NCBI GenBank assembly: GCA_934047225.1
Contig: OW203983.1
Location: 2,728,001-2,792,000 of the forward strand
Direction of reading: 5' to 3'
Length of the DNA: 64,000 nucleotides
From: Ypsolopha sequella
Lineage: Eukaryota; Arthropoda; Insecta; Lepidoptera; Ypsolophidae
Both the position numbers and the translations under genes were made by a program. Positions 11,186 through 22,029 of the stretch are shown piece after piece; positions within the stretch are counted from its first letter, which is position 1, and each line of letters opens with the position of its first letter. Under the pieces are notes generated by a model, which was not told the origin of the DNA, did not search any database, and saw only the letters and a program-made list of their open reading frames with translations.

Positions 11186-11459
11186 GTGCTACAAGGATGT
11201 TATGGCGCGTGGATTGGTTGTGTCCAAAATCGGAATTAACGCCGCTACCATACTCCTTGTTTTACAGCTACGCCCCCCTGTCAAATGTCATCCACGAACC
11301 ATCAGATCCTTGTAACGCTGTACAAGGATTTTATGGCGCTTGGATTGGTTGTGTCCAAAATCGGAACTAACGCCGCTACCAAACTGTTTCACAGCTGCAC
11401 CCCCCTGTAACTTGTCATTCACGCGCCATCAGATCCTTGTTGCACTGTATAGATCAGCT
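11186..11459. mobile_element. Two tandem copies of a small MITE
   Basis: Units begin at ACAAGGATGTTATGGCGCG (11191) and ACAAGGATTTTATGGCGCT (11322), so the period is 131 bp. Each unit ends in the inverted form CACG..CCATCAGATCCTTGT, so each is itself a terminal-inverted-repeat element. The internal block TGGTTGTGTCCAAAATCGGA is shared. Confidence 0.75.
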
Positions 11460-11587
11460 GTCAATAGAGTTGCCAGATGGTCCAGATAAAAAAACCGAAC
11501 ATTTTTTATCAAAGGGTATGATTGTTTTTGGTACAATTTGTCGAAAGGTTTTGGCCACATCAAACTGAGAAAATTACCGGAAATTAC

Positions 11588-11803
11588 TCACTGGGAACAC
11601 AATTTTACATATTTGTCACTAGATGCTACTGCTTTTAATAAACTTTTATTGCCTGAAATTGTTTCTTTAAATTCAGGGCAACTGAAAACCTGAAAACACA
11701 TAATTCGCTTTTTTTTGTATTCACAATTTATTTCGTCAGTCCATACATTACCCATTACGCTAAAAACTCTTTCTACGAAGGCTTGGAAACGGGAACAGTG
11801 CAC
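11588..11803 (-). pseudogene. hAT transposase C-terminal fragment
   Basis: The open minus frame contains VERVFSVMGNVWTDE, which resembles the C-terminal dimerisation region of hAT transposases (ERVFS motif followed by WTDER). Only about 70 residues are present. The RNase-H-like catalytic core and BED finger are absent, and the frame starts at a GTG, not an ATG. I see no terminal repeats. It is an isolated, inactive remnant; a derived host gene is unlikely at this length. Confidence 0.55.
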
Positions 11804-11830
11804 ACATATTGTACCATCTCGTGAGTGAGG

Positions 11831-12417
11831 TTATATATCACGTATTTTCAAAAAAACATCGTCATAATGGCGGAATCGCTGCGAGAACTGGAGGAAATGA
11901 TGCGCAGCCTAAGTGATTCTTCCAGACGAGTGGGCCTGCGGATGAACTTGGACAAAACGAAGGTCATGTTCAACTGTCATGTCATCCAAAAGCCAGTAAC
12001 CGTCGAGAATGTCAGCATCGAAGTTGTTCAAAATATGTTGACCTGGGTCAAGCTATCCAGCTGTGTAAAAACAACTTCAACTCCGAGGCTGACAGAAGAA
12101 GATGCTTGGGGTGGACAGCTTTCGGAAAGTTGCGTCACATATTTACGTCACCAATACCGCAGGTTTACAACCAGTGCGTCCTTCCAGTGATGACGTACGG
12201 CGCTTACCAAAGGCTTGATCCGCCGATTTAAGGTCGCTCAACGAGCTATGGAGCGGGCTATGCTTGAGATATCTCTGATGGATAAAATCCGAAACAAAGA
12301 TATCTGTCAGAGATCGAAGGTGACCGATATAGCCTACCGAATCAGTAAGTTGAAGTGGCAGTGGACTGGCCATATTTGTCATCGACGTGATAACCGTTGG
12401 GGCCGTAAGGTGGACGG
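11831..12417 (+). pseudogene. RTE-type reverse transcriptase fragment
   Basis: Two frames carry adjacent parts of the C-terminal half of a non-LTR retrotransposon protein usually annotated as endonuclease-reverse transcriptase. 11855-12190 contains IVIMAESLRELEEMM and GLRMNLDKTKVMFN; 12215-12417 contains AQRAMERAMLEIS, KVTDIAYRISKLKWQWTGHI and WGRKV. A frameshift at about 12190-12215 separates them. The catalytic FADD box that should precede IVIMAES reads FQKN, so the enzyme is dead. The copy runs directly into a simple repeat at its 3' side. Confidence 0.8.
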
Positions 12418-12514
12418 ATGGACGGACGGATGGACGGATGGACGGACGGACGGACGGACGGACGGACGGACGGACGGATTGACAGACAGACAGACAGACA
12501 GACAGGCAGGCAGA
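12408..12514. repeat. GGAC/GACA tetranucleotide microsatellite
   Basis: (ACGG)n with GATG interruptions, then (ACAG)n, then CAGGCAGG. The apparent Ser/Arg/Pro- and Thr/Asp-rich ORFs on both strands are translations of this tract. Confidence 0.95.
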
Positions 12515-12648
12515 TTTTGGAACAGAAATGGCGACCGTTCTATCCACCTTTCACTTACCGGAGTATATACTTTTTGCTGGTAGTAAAATAGCATAACAAA
12601 AGTATTGAAAAAAATACCAATAACATAAAAATAAAAAATAATAACTGC

Positions 12649-13260
12649 TGTGGTTTGAGTACCCGACTAATATCCCGGGGATCTCTGGTTCAAATAAACA
12701 AGACCGACTCTGTGCCTGTGGTTTGAGTACTCGACTTCTACCCCAGGGGTCTCTGGTTCAAATAATCAAGACCGACTCTGTGCCTGTGGTTTGAGTATTC
12801 GACTACTATCCCGGGAGACTCCAGTTCAAATAAACAAGACCGACTCTGTGCCTGTGGTTTGAGTACTCGACTTCTACCCCAGGGGTCTCTGGTTCAAATA
12901 ATCAAGACCGACTCTGTGCCTGTGTTTTGAGTATTCGACTACTATCCCGGGAGACTCCAGTTCAAATAAACAAGACCGACTCTGTGCCTGTGGTTTGAGT
13001 ACTCGACTTCTACCCCAGGGGTCTCTGGTTCAAATAATCAAGACCGACTCTGTGCCTGTGGTTTGAGTATTCGACTACTATCCCGGGAGACTCCAGTTCA
13101 AATAAACAAGACCGACTCTGTGCCTGTGGTTTGAGTACTCGACTTCTACCCCAGGGGTCTCTGGTTCAAATAATCAAGACCGACTCTGTGCCTGTGGTTT
13201 GAGTACTCGACTTCTACCCCGGGGGTATCTGGTTCAAATAAACCAGACTGCCTCCGCTCG
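12649..13260. repeat. 68-bp satellite, nine monomers, dimeric order
   Basis: Nine contiguous 68-bp monomers start at 12649, 12717, 12785, 12853, 12921, 12989, 13057, 13125 and 13193. Monomers 2, 4, 6 and 8 share one sequence type (TCTACCCCAGGGGTCTCTGG) and 3, 5 and 7 another (ACTATCCCGGGAGACTCCAG), so the real repeat unit is a 136-bp dimer; 1 and 9 are divergent edge copies. Each monomer contains TGGTTTGAGTA and, about 30 bases later, GGTTCAAAT or AGTTCAAAT, which resembles a Pol III B box. The minus ORF at 13146-13484 is not a gene. Confidence 0.95.
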
Positions 13261-13554
13261 ATCAAAATACTAATACAGACGTAACATAAAGAAGCTGTGG
13301 TAAATCTCCGGGAATAAATAGAAAATGAAAAATAGGAAGTCGATGGTGCTAATAAAGTACGATATCGCCATCTAGGAATCGTATTAAACACTAAAAGAAA
13401 GAACTGTGAGCCAAAGACAATACTATTTACTAGACTTACTACTACTACAATACTAGACCTATTGTCTTCTACTCGTAGGTACAATCACCAGCAGTTGAAG
13501 CTCTCTGTTTATAAAGCAATTATTATATATTATATATTAGGTATTTTATTAAGC

Positions 13555-13795
13555 CAATAAAGCTGATTTTGAAGGTTTTAGTTTTAGTTTGACGTATCTA
13601 AATTTACACTAAGTGGTGATTAAAACGAAGAGCCATTTTCAAGTCACGAATTTATAAACGTCAAACCTAAAATCTACTAAATTTATGTTTGACAGCACTA
13701 ATTTACTCAACTTACGTGTTTTGGTATTTTCACGGCACAGTTTAGAGCTGTCACTTGAGTAAATTTAGTATTTTTAGTAAGATTTTAATCAGCTG
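13555..13795. mobile_element. AAAGCYGATTYTGAAGG-type MITE, diverged
   Basis: Starts TAAAGCTGATTTTGAAGG and contains GACAGCACTAATTTACTC and its inverted counterpart GAGCTGTCACTTGAGTAAAT. Intact relatives lie at 49930-50096 and 42006-42192, and a fragment at 16435-16475. Confidence 0.5.
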
Positions 13796-13901
13796 CTCAT
13801 AAGGTCCCTCATAAAAACTGACTAAATTTTCCGACGACTTTTCCTGTAGTATTTTACAGTTTTGTGATAGAAATAGATGTGTACCGTATTAAAAACATTC
13901 T

Positions 13902-14208
13902 TCGACACGTACACGCTTCAATCAATTTGAATTGCAGTTTTGCCAAAATTTGTGTTATAACCTGATGACACATCTACGTTTTATTTCTATTGAAAAGAGT
14001 AGATTTATCCACTTACATACAGTTTGCGACCCTTGTATGATGGTAAGGTATGATGAGGGAGAACATCGTAGTTGCTCTCGACAAGTACACACTTCAATCA
14101 AACACATTTTTAAATTGCAGTTTTTCCAAAATTTGTCCATTTACATACAACTTGAGAGCCTTGTATGATGGTAAGGTATGATGAGGGATAACATCGTAGT
14201 TGCTCTCG
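13902..14208. repeat. Tandem segmental duplication
   Basis: 13902-14078 and 14079-14208 are direct copies sharing CTTCAATCAA, CCAAAATTTGT and a final TTGTATGATGGTAAGGTATG block ending in CATCGTAGTTGCTCTCG. The second copy lacks about 45 bases of the middle. Confidence 0.8.
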
Positions 14209-14379
14209 TCTACAAAAACTATAAGAAACACATACTAAGGTTTATGGGAGCACTAGCGTCTGTGGTGTCGTTCAACCCTTCCGAGCTATGAGTTGCTACC
14301 CGAATAATAGATTTCATTACTTGTTAAAGCAACAAACTCTCGTGAGACAGCAGCAACAATTTTTTTGGCCTACTGTGCC

Positions 14380-14694
14380 TGCACAACATGTTCATTGATC
14401 ACTAGGCAGATGAATTAGGTTTAACGAGAAACAACCATCAAGCCGAGGTAGAACAGCTTAATGTCGAACAGATCAGGGTTCGGGCGGTTGATTGAATTTC
14501 ACCTTGTATAATATATATTTTACCTATAATTTTAATCATATATATATTGCTACATAAATTAAATAAACCTTTAATCCATGTACATTTATTATTTTATTAC
14601 ATATCTTTTTATTAGATTAAATTTAACGTGTAAAAAGTGTATTATATATACCTACTTTGCAAAATAAACTATTTGAATTTGAATTTGATCCACT
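14380..14694 (+). mobile_element. Probable non-LTR retrotransposon 3' end
   Basis: AT-rich sequence ending in AAAATAAACTATTTGAATTT then GAATTTGA. A TTTGAA-repeat tail after AATAAA-like sequence is usual for insect LINE 3' ends. No coding part remains. Confidence 0.4.
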
Positions 14695-15053
14695 CTTATA
14701 AACTCTTAATCTGAAGGGCAAGCAACATGTTGCCGAGTCATGGTAACTCTTTCATTTTACTAATAGGATTTGATAAATTAAAAATTAAAGATTTTATAAA
14801 TTAGATTTAATTCATAGCACTAAAACACCAAATGTTAAAATAGTACATCGCAGTCCAGATCGGAGCTCAGATTTATGTTACTCATGGTTTCTATAGGGTC
14901 CTGCCATCTTCGGGCGCACCAGCCCCATACCGACTAGGAGTAAATTTGGTCATCACTCATGATCTCTACTCATAGATAACATCAGTATCCAGGAAATGTT
15001 TTCGGCCATGCTCAGAACTGCATCAGCCATGCCATTTAGGATCAAGTGGTCAT
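14695..15053 (-). other. Possible 3' UTR of the candidate gene
   Basis: No open frame. Follows the TGA at 15054-15056 on the minus strand and includes ATTAAA at 14806-14811. It has lower repeat content than the neighbouring DNA. Confidence 0.3.
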
Positions 15054-15846
15054 TCATTCATTTAGACCATCTTCACTGGACCTTGCATTTTCATGTATCA
15101 CTTGCATCAATGGCCTCGGAACCATGCGCTGGACTGAAAATAAATATATCATGTTTAATTATCTAAGAGATTTTAAAAGAAATTATTTGGGGCCAAAGCA
15201 CGTTCTGCATACTGAATAATTAGAATGCACCTTTTTGACCGCCATAGTTTTGTAGATGTACATCCAAGCCGTCACAAAGAATACAGTAACAGAAAGCAGC
15301 TCTATGTGGGCGGTCCCTTAGAAACTAAATGTGATTTCAAATTAGTCAGGGATGTAAGCAAATACAGGCTAAGATGGTTATTGCTCAGCTCACAGCCTTG
15401 AGCTTACTTTTGCAAGGAATACCCTAAGTAAGCTGAAGTGGAAATTGCATCAAAAGCATTTGTTGCGAGTAACCATATATAATTAAGTTATAGGAGATAA
15501 ATCTTGACACGGCTTAGGCATGCTGGGCGTATCTAAAATGTTAAGTGATGTCAGTTGATTTCTGGCTTCAAAGTATCTCTGTTTTAGGCTTTGAAAGGGA
15601 AAAAACAAAGATACATACTTGCTTGCTCCGTTATATCCAAAGAGTACATTATATGTTATATCTCTGGCACGTCCCAACGTATTTTGAAGGGCGAGGTCTC
15701 TCCATATCTGCACCACTTGAGGATGAACCCCGTTTCCTAGAAAAGCAGATAAACGTTAGCACCCAGTCTATTGAAGGTTTTAAAAAAGGTATTTTTGATT
15801 TTATCTATATCAAAACTTACCACGCACTAAATTCATGAGCATGTAC
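15054..15846 (-). CDS. Candidate host gene, last four exons, unknown product
   Basis: Four open blocks are joined by plausible splice sites with matching phase, read on the minus strand. 15846-15821 is a short exon with MLMNLVR, donor GTG|GTAAGT. 15736-15619 is 118 nt after acceptor TTTTCTAG, with VHPQVVQIWRDLALQ and GRARDITYNVLFGYNG, donor GCAA|GTATGT. 15316-15231 is 86 nt after acceptor TTTCTAAG, with RPHRAAFCYCILCDGLDVHL, donor AAAAAG|GTGCAT. 15133-15054 is the last exon, after acceptor TTTATTTTCAG, with QRMVPRPLMQVIHENARSSE, ending in TGA. The first intron would be 84 nt. The blocks are visibly richer in G+C than their surroundings. ATTAAA at 14806-14811 could be the polyadenylation signal. 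I do not recognise the protein. The model was assembled by eye, and short exons can arise by chance. Confidence 0.4.
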
Positions 15847-16085
15847 CTATGTAGTCTCCAACATGAGGCTTAGTCTGTCTTTCTCTTGTTCGAGCTTTTA
15901 CTGCTGTTACTCATATCGAAAATTTCAAAGAAAAGAAAATAATTCATCATCTCGTCTCGTCTGTCAAAGACCAAAGTTGTTAAGTTTTGCCAGGACAATA
16001 ATCTTAAAAATAACCTACATGACTAAAATAACTATGAACGTGACAGATAAAATTATTTAATTTTGATAATGATCAGTTCTGGTAC

Positions 16086-16526
16086 TCTTTCTTGGAGAAT
16101 TTTATCAGTAGGTTCTCCAAAAACAATGTTCCAGTTAGTAAAACCCCGGGGAAAATACTAAAATATTAAAATAAAATAATTTACAACATGGTCGTAATTC
16201 TACCAAGAAGTAGAAATACTGATTGCTTGCCATACTGACCGAATGGAATCACCCGAAATGTTGATTATTGTCAATATTATTGTTGATTAATGGTCCATTC
16301 CTATCTGTGGTCCGTTATCTGTGAATTAAACTTAGGAGCGTCCTAAAAGCTTGTTAATTTTAGTTAGTGTGCCCTTCAAAATAGCAAAAAATAGTGCTGT
16401 CATTTAAAATTAAGTTTTTTAGTAGGTTTCTTATCTTAAAACTAAAACCTTCAAAATCGGCTTTAATATGTCTAACAATTGGCCATGATTTACTCATATC
16501 GGTAGACTTCAAAGTAGGCAACAAAC
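16086..16526 (-). CDS. Possible upstream exons of the 15-kb candidate gene
   Basis: Two further blocks fit the same gene in phase. 16526-16494 (33 nt) follows acceptor AAGTTACAG with VAYFEVYRY and donor GA|GTAAAT. 16157-16086 (72 nt) follows acceptor ATATTTTAG with FPGVLLTGTLFLENLLIKF and donor GA|GTACCA. Joining them to 15846 keeps the frame open, but both are very short. The second also has an alternative frame open for longer, so they are tentative. A MITE fragment lies in the intervening intron (16435-16475). Confidence 0.22.
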
Positions 16527-16974
16527 CTGTAACTTGGAGAATTGAACAAATTGTGATTCTATAAAAATGCATTAACGGATCGTAGGCTAAGATTCAGTTT
16601 TAACAATAACCGCGCTTTTCATTTTTTTTTTTAACATTTGATAACTATTTTAACGGCTATAATGTCTCAAAAAGGACTGCTAATAAATAGGCCTTTGGCG
16701 AGCCTGTCATGCTGGCGTTCGTACATATTATTTACTTAAATTTCTACCTGCTCCGTCCCTCTGCTTATTATTACAATGCTCATTGACTTACCTTGCGGAC
16801 CGATTCACACTTACACTTAGTTACAAACGCTTACAAAAATGAAAACCGATCAAGTCCGAGTCATAGGGAAGGAATTCACGCACTGAGAGCTGCGTATCTA
16901 CTATTGTAGATACGTATTGGAGTTTTGAATAAATAATATTTTTAAGCCTTTCCTTTGGCCTTTTATTGCTTAAA
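16527..16974. other. No gene recognised
   Basis: Contains a short hairpin at 16893-16915 (GTATCTACTATTGTAGATAC) and a decayed trace of the CCGGCCAAGTGCGAGTC repeat at 16842-16865. Confidence 0.35.
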
Positions 16975-17420
16975 ATAGATTATAATATATAAATAAAAGA
17001 GTGTTAATTCGTTTCGAGGTATATTTCGGCCAACTTGTGGCCGTCGTCAGTCGAATAAGTAAATAAGAAAGATGGCATATGCGCGTAATGTATGTTATGG
17101 AGGAGTTTGTTTGTCTGTTGATAAGTGATGTCTGTTCAGTCCTGGTCCATAGCGAGCACTGGTCACTTGGTGCTCACTATGGACCAATCTTGCAATTTCT
17201 CTTCCTAATATTCTTCCACCTCTTTCACATCCATCAATCTAGTCATACAATATTTTCTACGTTGCTCATATTTTGTAACCAAATGTGTCAATGTCATGTC
17301 ATCTATATGTACATGTCAAATATCTTTCTTATTTACTTATTCGACTGACGACGGCCACAAGTTTGCCGAAATATATCTCGAAACGAATTAATACTTTTTT
17401 ATTTATATATTATAATCTAT
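16975..17420. mobile_element. TIR element with GACGACGGCCACAAGT tips
   Basis: Arms of about 85 bases (16975-17060 and 17335-17420) are inverted copies: AATAGATTATAATATATAAA..., TTCGGCCAACTTGTGGCCGT and CGTCAGTCGAATAAGTAAAT. Inside are a 17139-17187 hairpin (TGGTCCATAGCGAGCACTGG) and part of the conserved CTCTTTCACATCCATCAA block. Single arms of the same family occur at 1440, 24785 and 30083. Confidence 0.75.
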
Positions 17421-17999
17421 TAAAGTTTTGAAAACTGACAACTTAAAAACTTTTTTTTAATATACAAGACTCTCTATACTTGTTTTATTATATCCCCCTG
17501 GTCGAAAAAAAACCAAAGTTCAACTTTTACTTCTTAAAACTTTGTTTTTTCGTAGCAACTTTGGTGCAATGTTCCTGCAATAACAGTTTGAGTTTTCGGT
17601 GTCGTTGAAAGTGTTAAAAATGTTATTGTTAACACATCGTGAATTAGTGAGTGTCAGTCTGTTCACCTCCTTTGTGAGAGACCGCAATTATACAAATATT
17701 ACCCGGTCATATTATAGCGTTTTTGTTCAAGCTGTTGGAGATAGGTATTACATGGTGTCTTTCATACGGTCTTCTAGCTTGTTTTTTCATTTTGAGACAT
17801 TTGTTATAGTTTTAAACTCTCATACAATATTATCAAGCCCATTCCCAGACCAATAAGAACATAGTTTTGAATGTAATCTCTGATTGGTTGAAAATATCCA
17901 CTAAAAACAACGAGGATTTCTTGCGTACATCATTCATGAATTCTGTTGAAACTAGGACTCCGCTCCGCTTCGCTTGGCTCCCCAAATTTATTTACATTT
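17421..17999. other. No gene recognised
   Basis: The 85-codon plus ORF at 17599-17856 has no recognisable domain and ordinary AT-rich composition. I do not call it. Confidence 0.35.
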
Positions 18000-18475
18000 T
18001 TAAGAGGATGGCATACTCTAGCAACTTTTTTTATTACCCGTCCAGCACAATAAGTCTAATGGCAAAGACCTTATTTGATTTCCATAAAGGCGATTATATG
18101 TTGGCTCTTTGGCCTCTTTTTCTTGGACGCGTAATACTAGTGATCACGCAGCGAAACAACAAATTGGTGTGTTTTTAGCTAATACTGAAATATTTTGTAG
18201 GGAAAAAAATATTGAATTTAGGTGATATACCTTCATATTTCTATTACCTATTTTATGAAAAAAAATTCAAGTTGATCTCTTAACCGCGTTCTTGAAGCGA
18301 ACGTTTGAAAACAAAAAAAAGAGGGTGCAAAACATTTTTTTTTGACAAAAGTATAAATCATAGAACATTGTTTATACGTAAGATCCCTAGAGAAAAGTAT
18401 AATAAACCAAATATATTTTTTTCAATACAAGGAGCGTCCAAATTTCTTCAAACGAATCCTAGATAGCCTGGAGTT
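18000..18475 (+). mobile_element. Family F TTAA-ended repeat
   Basis: Starts TTAAGAGGATGGCATACTC and includes the CCCGTCCAGCACAATAAGTC and GGACGCGTAATACTAGTGAT blocks and AGAGGGTGCAAAACAT. Other copies are 20371-20470 (+, fragment), 31699-32172 (-) and 41657-41994 (-). Non-coding; the 103-codon ORF at 17867-18178 straddles its border. Confidence 0.7.
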
Positions 18476-18559
18476 GGTCATGCTCTAGGCTCAGGTACAG
18501 GCTTAAACACGCTCTTCCTTGCTCCGCTCGTCGACGCACCTATTTTTGGCTTTCTGTTG

Positions 18560-18665
18560 AAAGATAAATAAATAAAAAACAATGTAGAAAAGTTTCTGAC
18601 GGGCATTCGAACTCAAAATTTAGTTAGCAATACCTGGTGCTCTGACACTGCACTAGAGATTCGAT
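18560..18665 (-). mobile_element. tRNA-derived SINE head
   Basis: On the minus strand, GTGTCAGAGCACC (18637-18649, A-box-like) is followed about 22 bases later by GAGTTCGAATGCCC (18601-18614, B-box-like). The downstream side is AT-rich. No acceptor-stem pairing supports a real tRNA gene, so I read it as a SINE. Confidence 0.6.
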
Positions 18666-18819
18666 ATCTAAACTGACCAATTAACAACCAAACATGAAAA
18701 ACTCTCATAGTTTCAGACAATCCGAGATCGCATTCAAAACAACAAAACTCAGATGACAGACAGATGCATCCCGAACTGTCAGTATGGAAACCAAAATTTA
18801 AAGAAATAACTTTAGCAAA

Positions 18820-19140
18820 AACTGTCGTACTTTTGGGCCATGCTTCTACGATTCCTCCAAATCCTTATTAAATAAACCTGTAGTCCACAGAGGAAGCTAG
18901 GCCATACTTGCTGCTGTATAGTCTTTGTATTCCCTTCTGGGGAGCAAGAGCGAAAATATGCAGGTAGACGGATAAAGTAAGAAGCCCAAACATATTTCGA
19001 TGAGCCCAAAGCACTAATATAGTCCAAGTAATATGACACGCAGTGTAGAAAACGCGGTGGCGCTTCGATGGAGCATACAAAAATAATTTCTATTTATATG
19101 GGCTAAGCAATAATTTTTCTTCGTTTCAGCTGTAATAGTA
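18820..19140 (-). pseudogene. Degraded LINE reverse transcriptase fragment
   Basis: Three overlapping minus frames share fragments resembling the post-catalytic region of Jockey/CR1-group proteins: SVLW-type sequence (LVLWAHRNMFGLLTL), IFALAPQKG and YSSKYGLAS. Several frameshifts are needed to follow it. No catalytic motif is present. Confidence 0.4.
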
Positions 19141-19449
19141 AGGTGGGGTAAAAGCGGCTTTCTTTGTAACGTGATGCTGCTACCGTATGCCACCGTCACC
19201 TCGACCCGAGGGTCCCTTGATCGTGATACTTGCTGCTATTTCTGGGTTTTATCTATCTTTGTTAGTAAAATTAGGTGTTTTTACGTGATATAAGCGTTTT
19301 CGGAAATAAACTTTCAATGCCGTATCTCGACAATATACAGTCTGGCACTTAATAATCAGATGATTCAAAAACCCATTTTTTAAGGATTTAAATTATACCA
19401 TAACATCTAGTGCAGGCACCAAGATTATCTTAAAAAAATTTAAGCCCAA

Positions 19450-19970
19450 ACAGATTTTTGGGGTTCCATATCTGAAGGGTAAAGAGGAACCATAGTGGAC
19501 TGCGCTGTCCGTCCGTATGTCACAGGACTCTTTCACATTTTTGCGGTCTATGGCTTCGGAGATAAAAGACGTTACAATTTGTTGTGATTTTTCAAATATA
19601 TCTCTATTTATACAAGATTTTATAGCAGTTTTTATATCTCCTTAAAATACAAAAAAATATATTATTAAGGAGATGATATTAAATCGTGACTATTAAAACT
19701 GTGAGTATTAAAGAGCCGATTGTATAAATATATAACTTAGTCAAATTTACTAGCACCGATTGCGATAAATCTTTGAAAAATCATTAAAAAAAATCTGCCC
19801 CCTTATCTCCGGAATTAGAAAACAAAAAATATAAAAAATAATCACGGTAAATAATAGGTAATTATATATTAATAATAATAACAAAAAGCGGTTACAAATT
19901 TTTGGTAAACAAATTACATTAATAAATTTAAAATTTTCCATGCAATATGTAGCCACTATATGGCTATTAA
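19450..19970. repeat. Lepidopteran GGGTTCCGTA-type repeat, diverged
   Basis: TTTTTGGGGTTCCATATCTG with GCGCTGTCCGTCCGTATGTC opens the copy. CCCCCTTATCTCCGGAATTA near 19800 matches the interior of 51836-52626 and 34200-34240. Confidence 0.55.
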
Positions 19971-20370
19971 TTTTTGAAGTGGATACTTGTATGTTCGCGC
20001 CTTGTGTGGGAGACCTGTTCAGAATTTGACGGTCACTTCCGTGATCGACTTCACGGATAAAAGTTTCGACAGGATAGTTCTCTCTTGAAATTAATTTTGG
20101 ATAGTCTTATTTTTTTTAGGAATGATTACTTGATTTATGATTACGTATTAACACGTATTGTAATCGTTTTTTATTTATTATTGGTCATTATTCGAAATTA
20201 TTAAAAAATATAACGATTATGTTAGAGAGTACACGCCGATAGAGAAGCCCGCCATTGACAGTTTTCTCTCATCATAGTGCGACCTTGTGTTGGTGTCAAT
20301 CATTGTCCATATCCATGACGCCAAATAAAAAAAAGAGAATCAAAATTCTTGAAGCAAGAAATGTAAGTGT

Positions 20371-20470
20371 TTAAGAGGATGGCATACCCTAGCAACTTTT
20401 TTTATTACCCGTCCAGCACAATAAGTCTAATGCCAAAGACCTTATGTGCTTTTCATAGCACATAAGGTCT
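20371..20470 (+). mobile_element. Family F fragment
   Basis: TTAAGAGGATGGCATACCCT to AAAGACCTTATGTGC, then the copy breaks at a small inverted repeat (GACCTTATGTGC / GCACATAAGGTC). Confidence 0.65.
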
Positions 20471-22029
20471 AACTAAGGAAAAACTAAATACCCTTATTTA
20501 ATTATTTCTAATAACTTTCTGTATTTTCATAATCTAAGCGTGTTCGCATGTTATTCAGGGTTTGCTTTAGAGACTGTAGAGAATGATTTTTTCTCTTTCT
20601 TTATATTTGTTATTTTTATACGTTCTCTTAGCTAGGCGACACTCGCGAAAGATTTATTTATGGGCCATAGGCCTCTTTAAGTCTGAAGCTCACAAATTGA
20701 AATTGCGTTCTTGCTACACTAATAAATCTTATGTTACGATACAAACATTCATAATTATTTAATTTGTTCTAGTTAAACTATGTAATAAGAATTGCAAACA
20801 TGTAAATCCAATAAATAAACAGTACTTAATTGTTGTTATTAGATTCTTATAATTTTTACAAAAACTATACAGGTAAGTTTCTGTAAGTTCCCTCTGTAAG
20901 TTTCATTTCAATAAATTAAATTTTAAATACAGAAACCGCACAAGGCCATACATTTGTTATTAAAAATATACAGCATAAATAATCGGGCCACAAATATATT
21001 TTAACATCTTTATTATTTAAAATACCACACAAACCGTAGTAATTAAATCGACACACCATTTTCCTTATTTTATCGTTAAGTTTAAAGCAATCATACGTTT
21101 TCCTGTTTGTGTTATTTCGTTGGCATGTGAAACGAAACCTGTGATAGTGTTGCAATATTTAACATTTAAATATCCTAATATTCTGAAGAGGATACCTCTT
21201 ATGCATCTTGAATGTCACTTCCGGAACGACTTTTTAAAATTTATCTATTTATAGATTACTACGTTTTTAATCGTTAATTAAAAACCTCAACTTTTTTAAT
21301 AATAACAGGTTATTAGTTATTATTCATATTAAATTAATGTTTGTTTGATCAGAATAATAAAAAACTTGAAATGGCCTCGAAGGGAATGCGTTGCCATATT
21401 AATATTATGATATCCTGCCATTGATTCTTTCCTCTTGTAATTGAGTAAAGAGGCGACGTAAAAAGTATCCCATTGACATTGACAAAACCCATTGCTATTT
21501 TTAATTTTATTTTCGTTACAAGAATGGGAAATGTGCCTTCATCAGTCAGTTTGACTGATATACATAACATGACCAAACTATGCACCGACCGACTGACCTA
21601 TTTTTGTTTGGCGTTCTTTTAAAAGTGGAATGGAGTTTCAGAAATTTTAACTAAGGATCAAAAATGTATAGTTTTCAAACCTTTTTATAGGTTCATGAAT
21701 CAATATACATTCTGCCAACTTGTACAAAGCCATTACGATGGTCTTGAAAGCTTTTAAATAAATTGTTAAAGTCAAAAATTGCTAAGAATACGACTATTAA
21801 AAAGAAGTTGGCAACATCATTTCATATGGGCACGCTATCAGAATGCTACCATACGTCGGCGATGGTGTATAAAATTGGTATAAAACATTTTATTACCAAG
21901 TTACCGAGTAGGTATATTATGCCCACGATAACAATTATAAGTAGATATAATAAGAATTATAAAAATTTAGTACATTATAATAATTTATCAGTTTCAAGTT
22001 TTAAAGTTACGCTACATTATGCGACAAAA
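20471..22029. other. No gene recognised
   Basis: 1.5 kb of AT-rich sequence. The ORFs at 20916-21155, 21349-21585 and 21763-22083 have no domain or repeat match and look like chance frames. Confidence 0.4.

Noticed and set aside
12143..12594. Overlapping Ser/Val/Arg/Pro-rich ORFs on both strands
   Set aside because: Translation of a GGAC/GACA microsatellite; only the reverse transcriptase part upstream is meaningful.
12649..13260. A CRISPR array
   Set aside because: Units are contiguous 68-bp monomers without unique spacers, in eukaryotic repeat DNA.
13146..13484. 112-codon minus ORF
   Set aside because: Starts in unique AT-rich DNA and runs into 68-bp satellite monomers; no domain.
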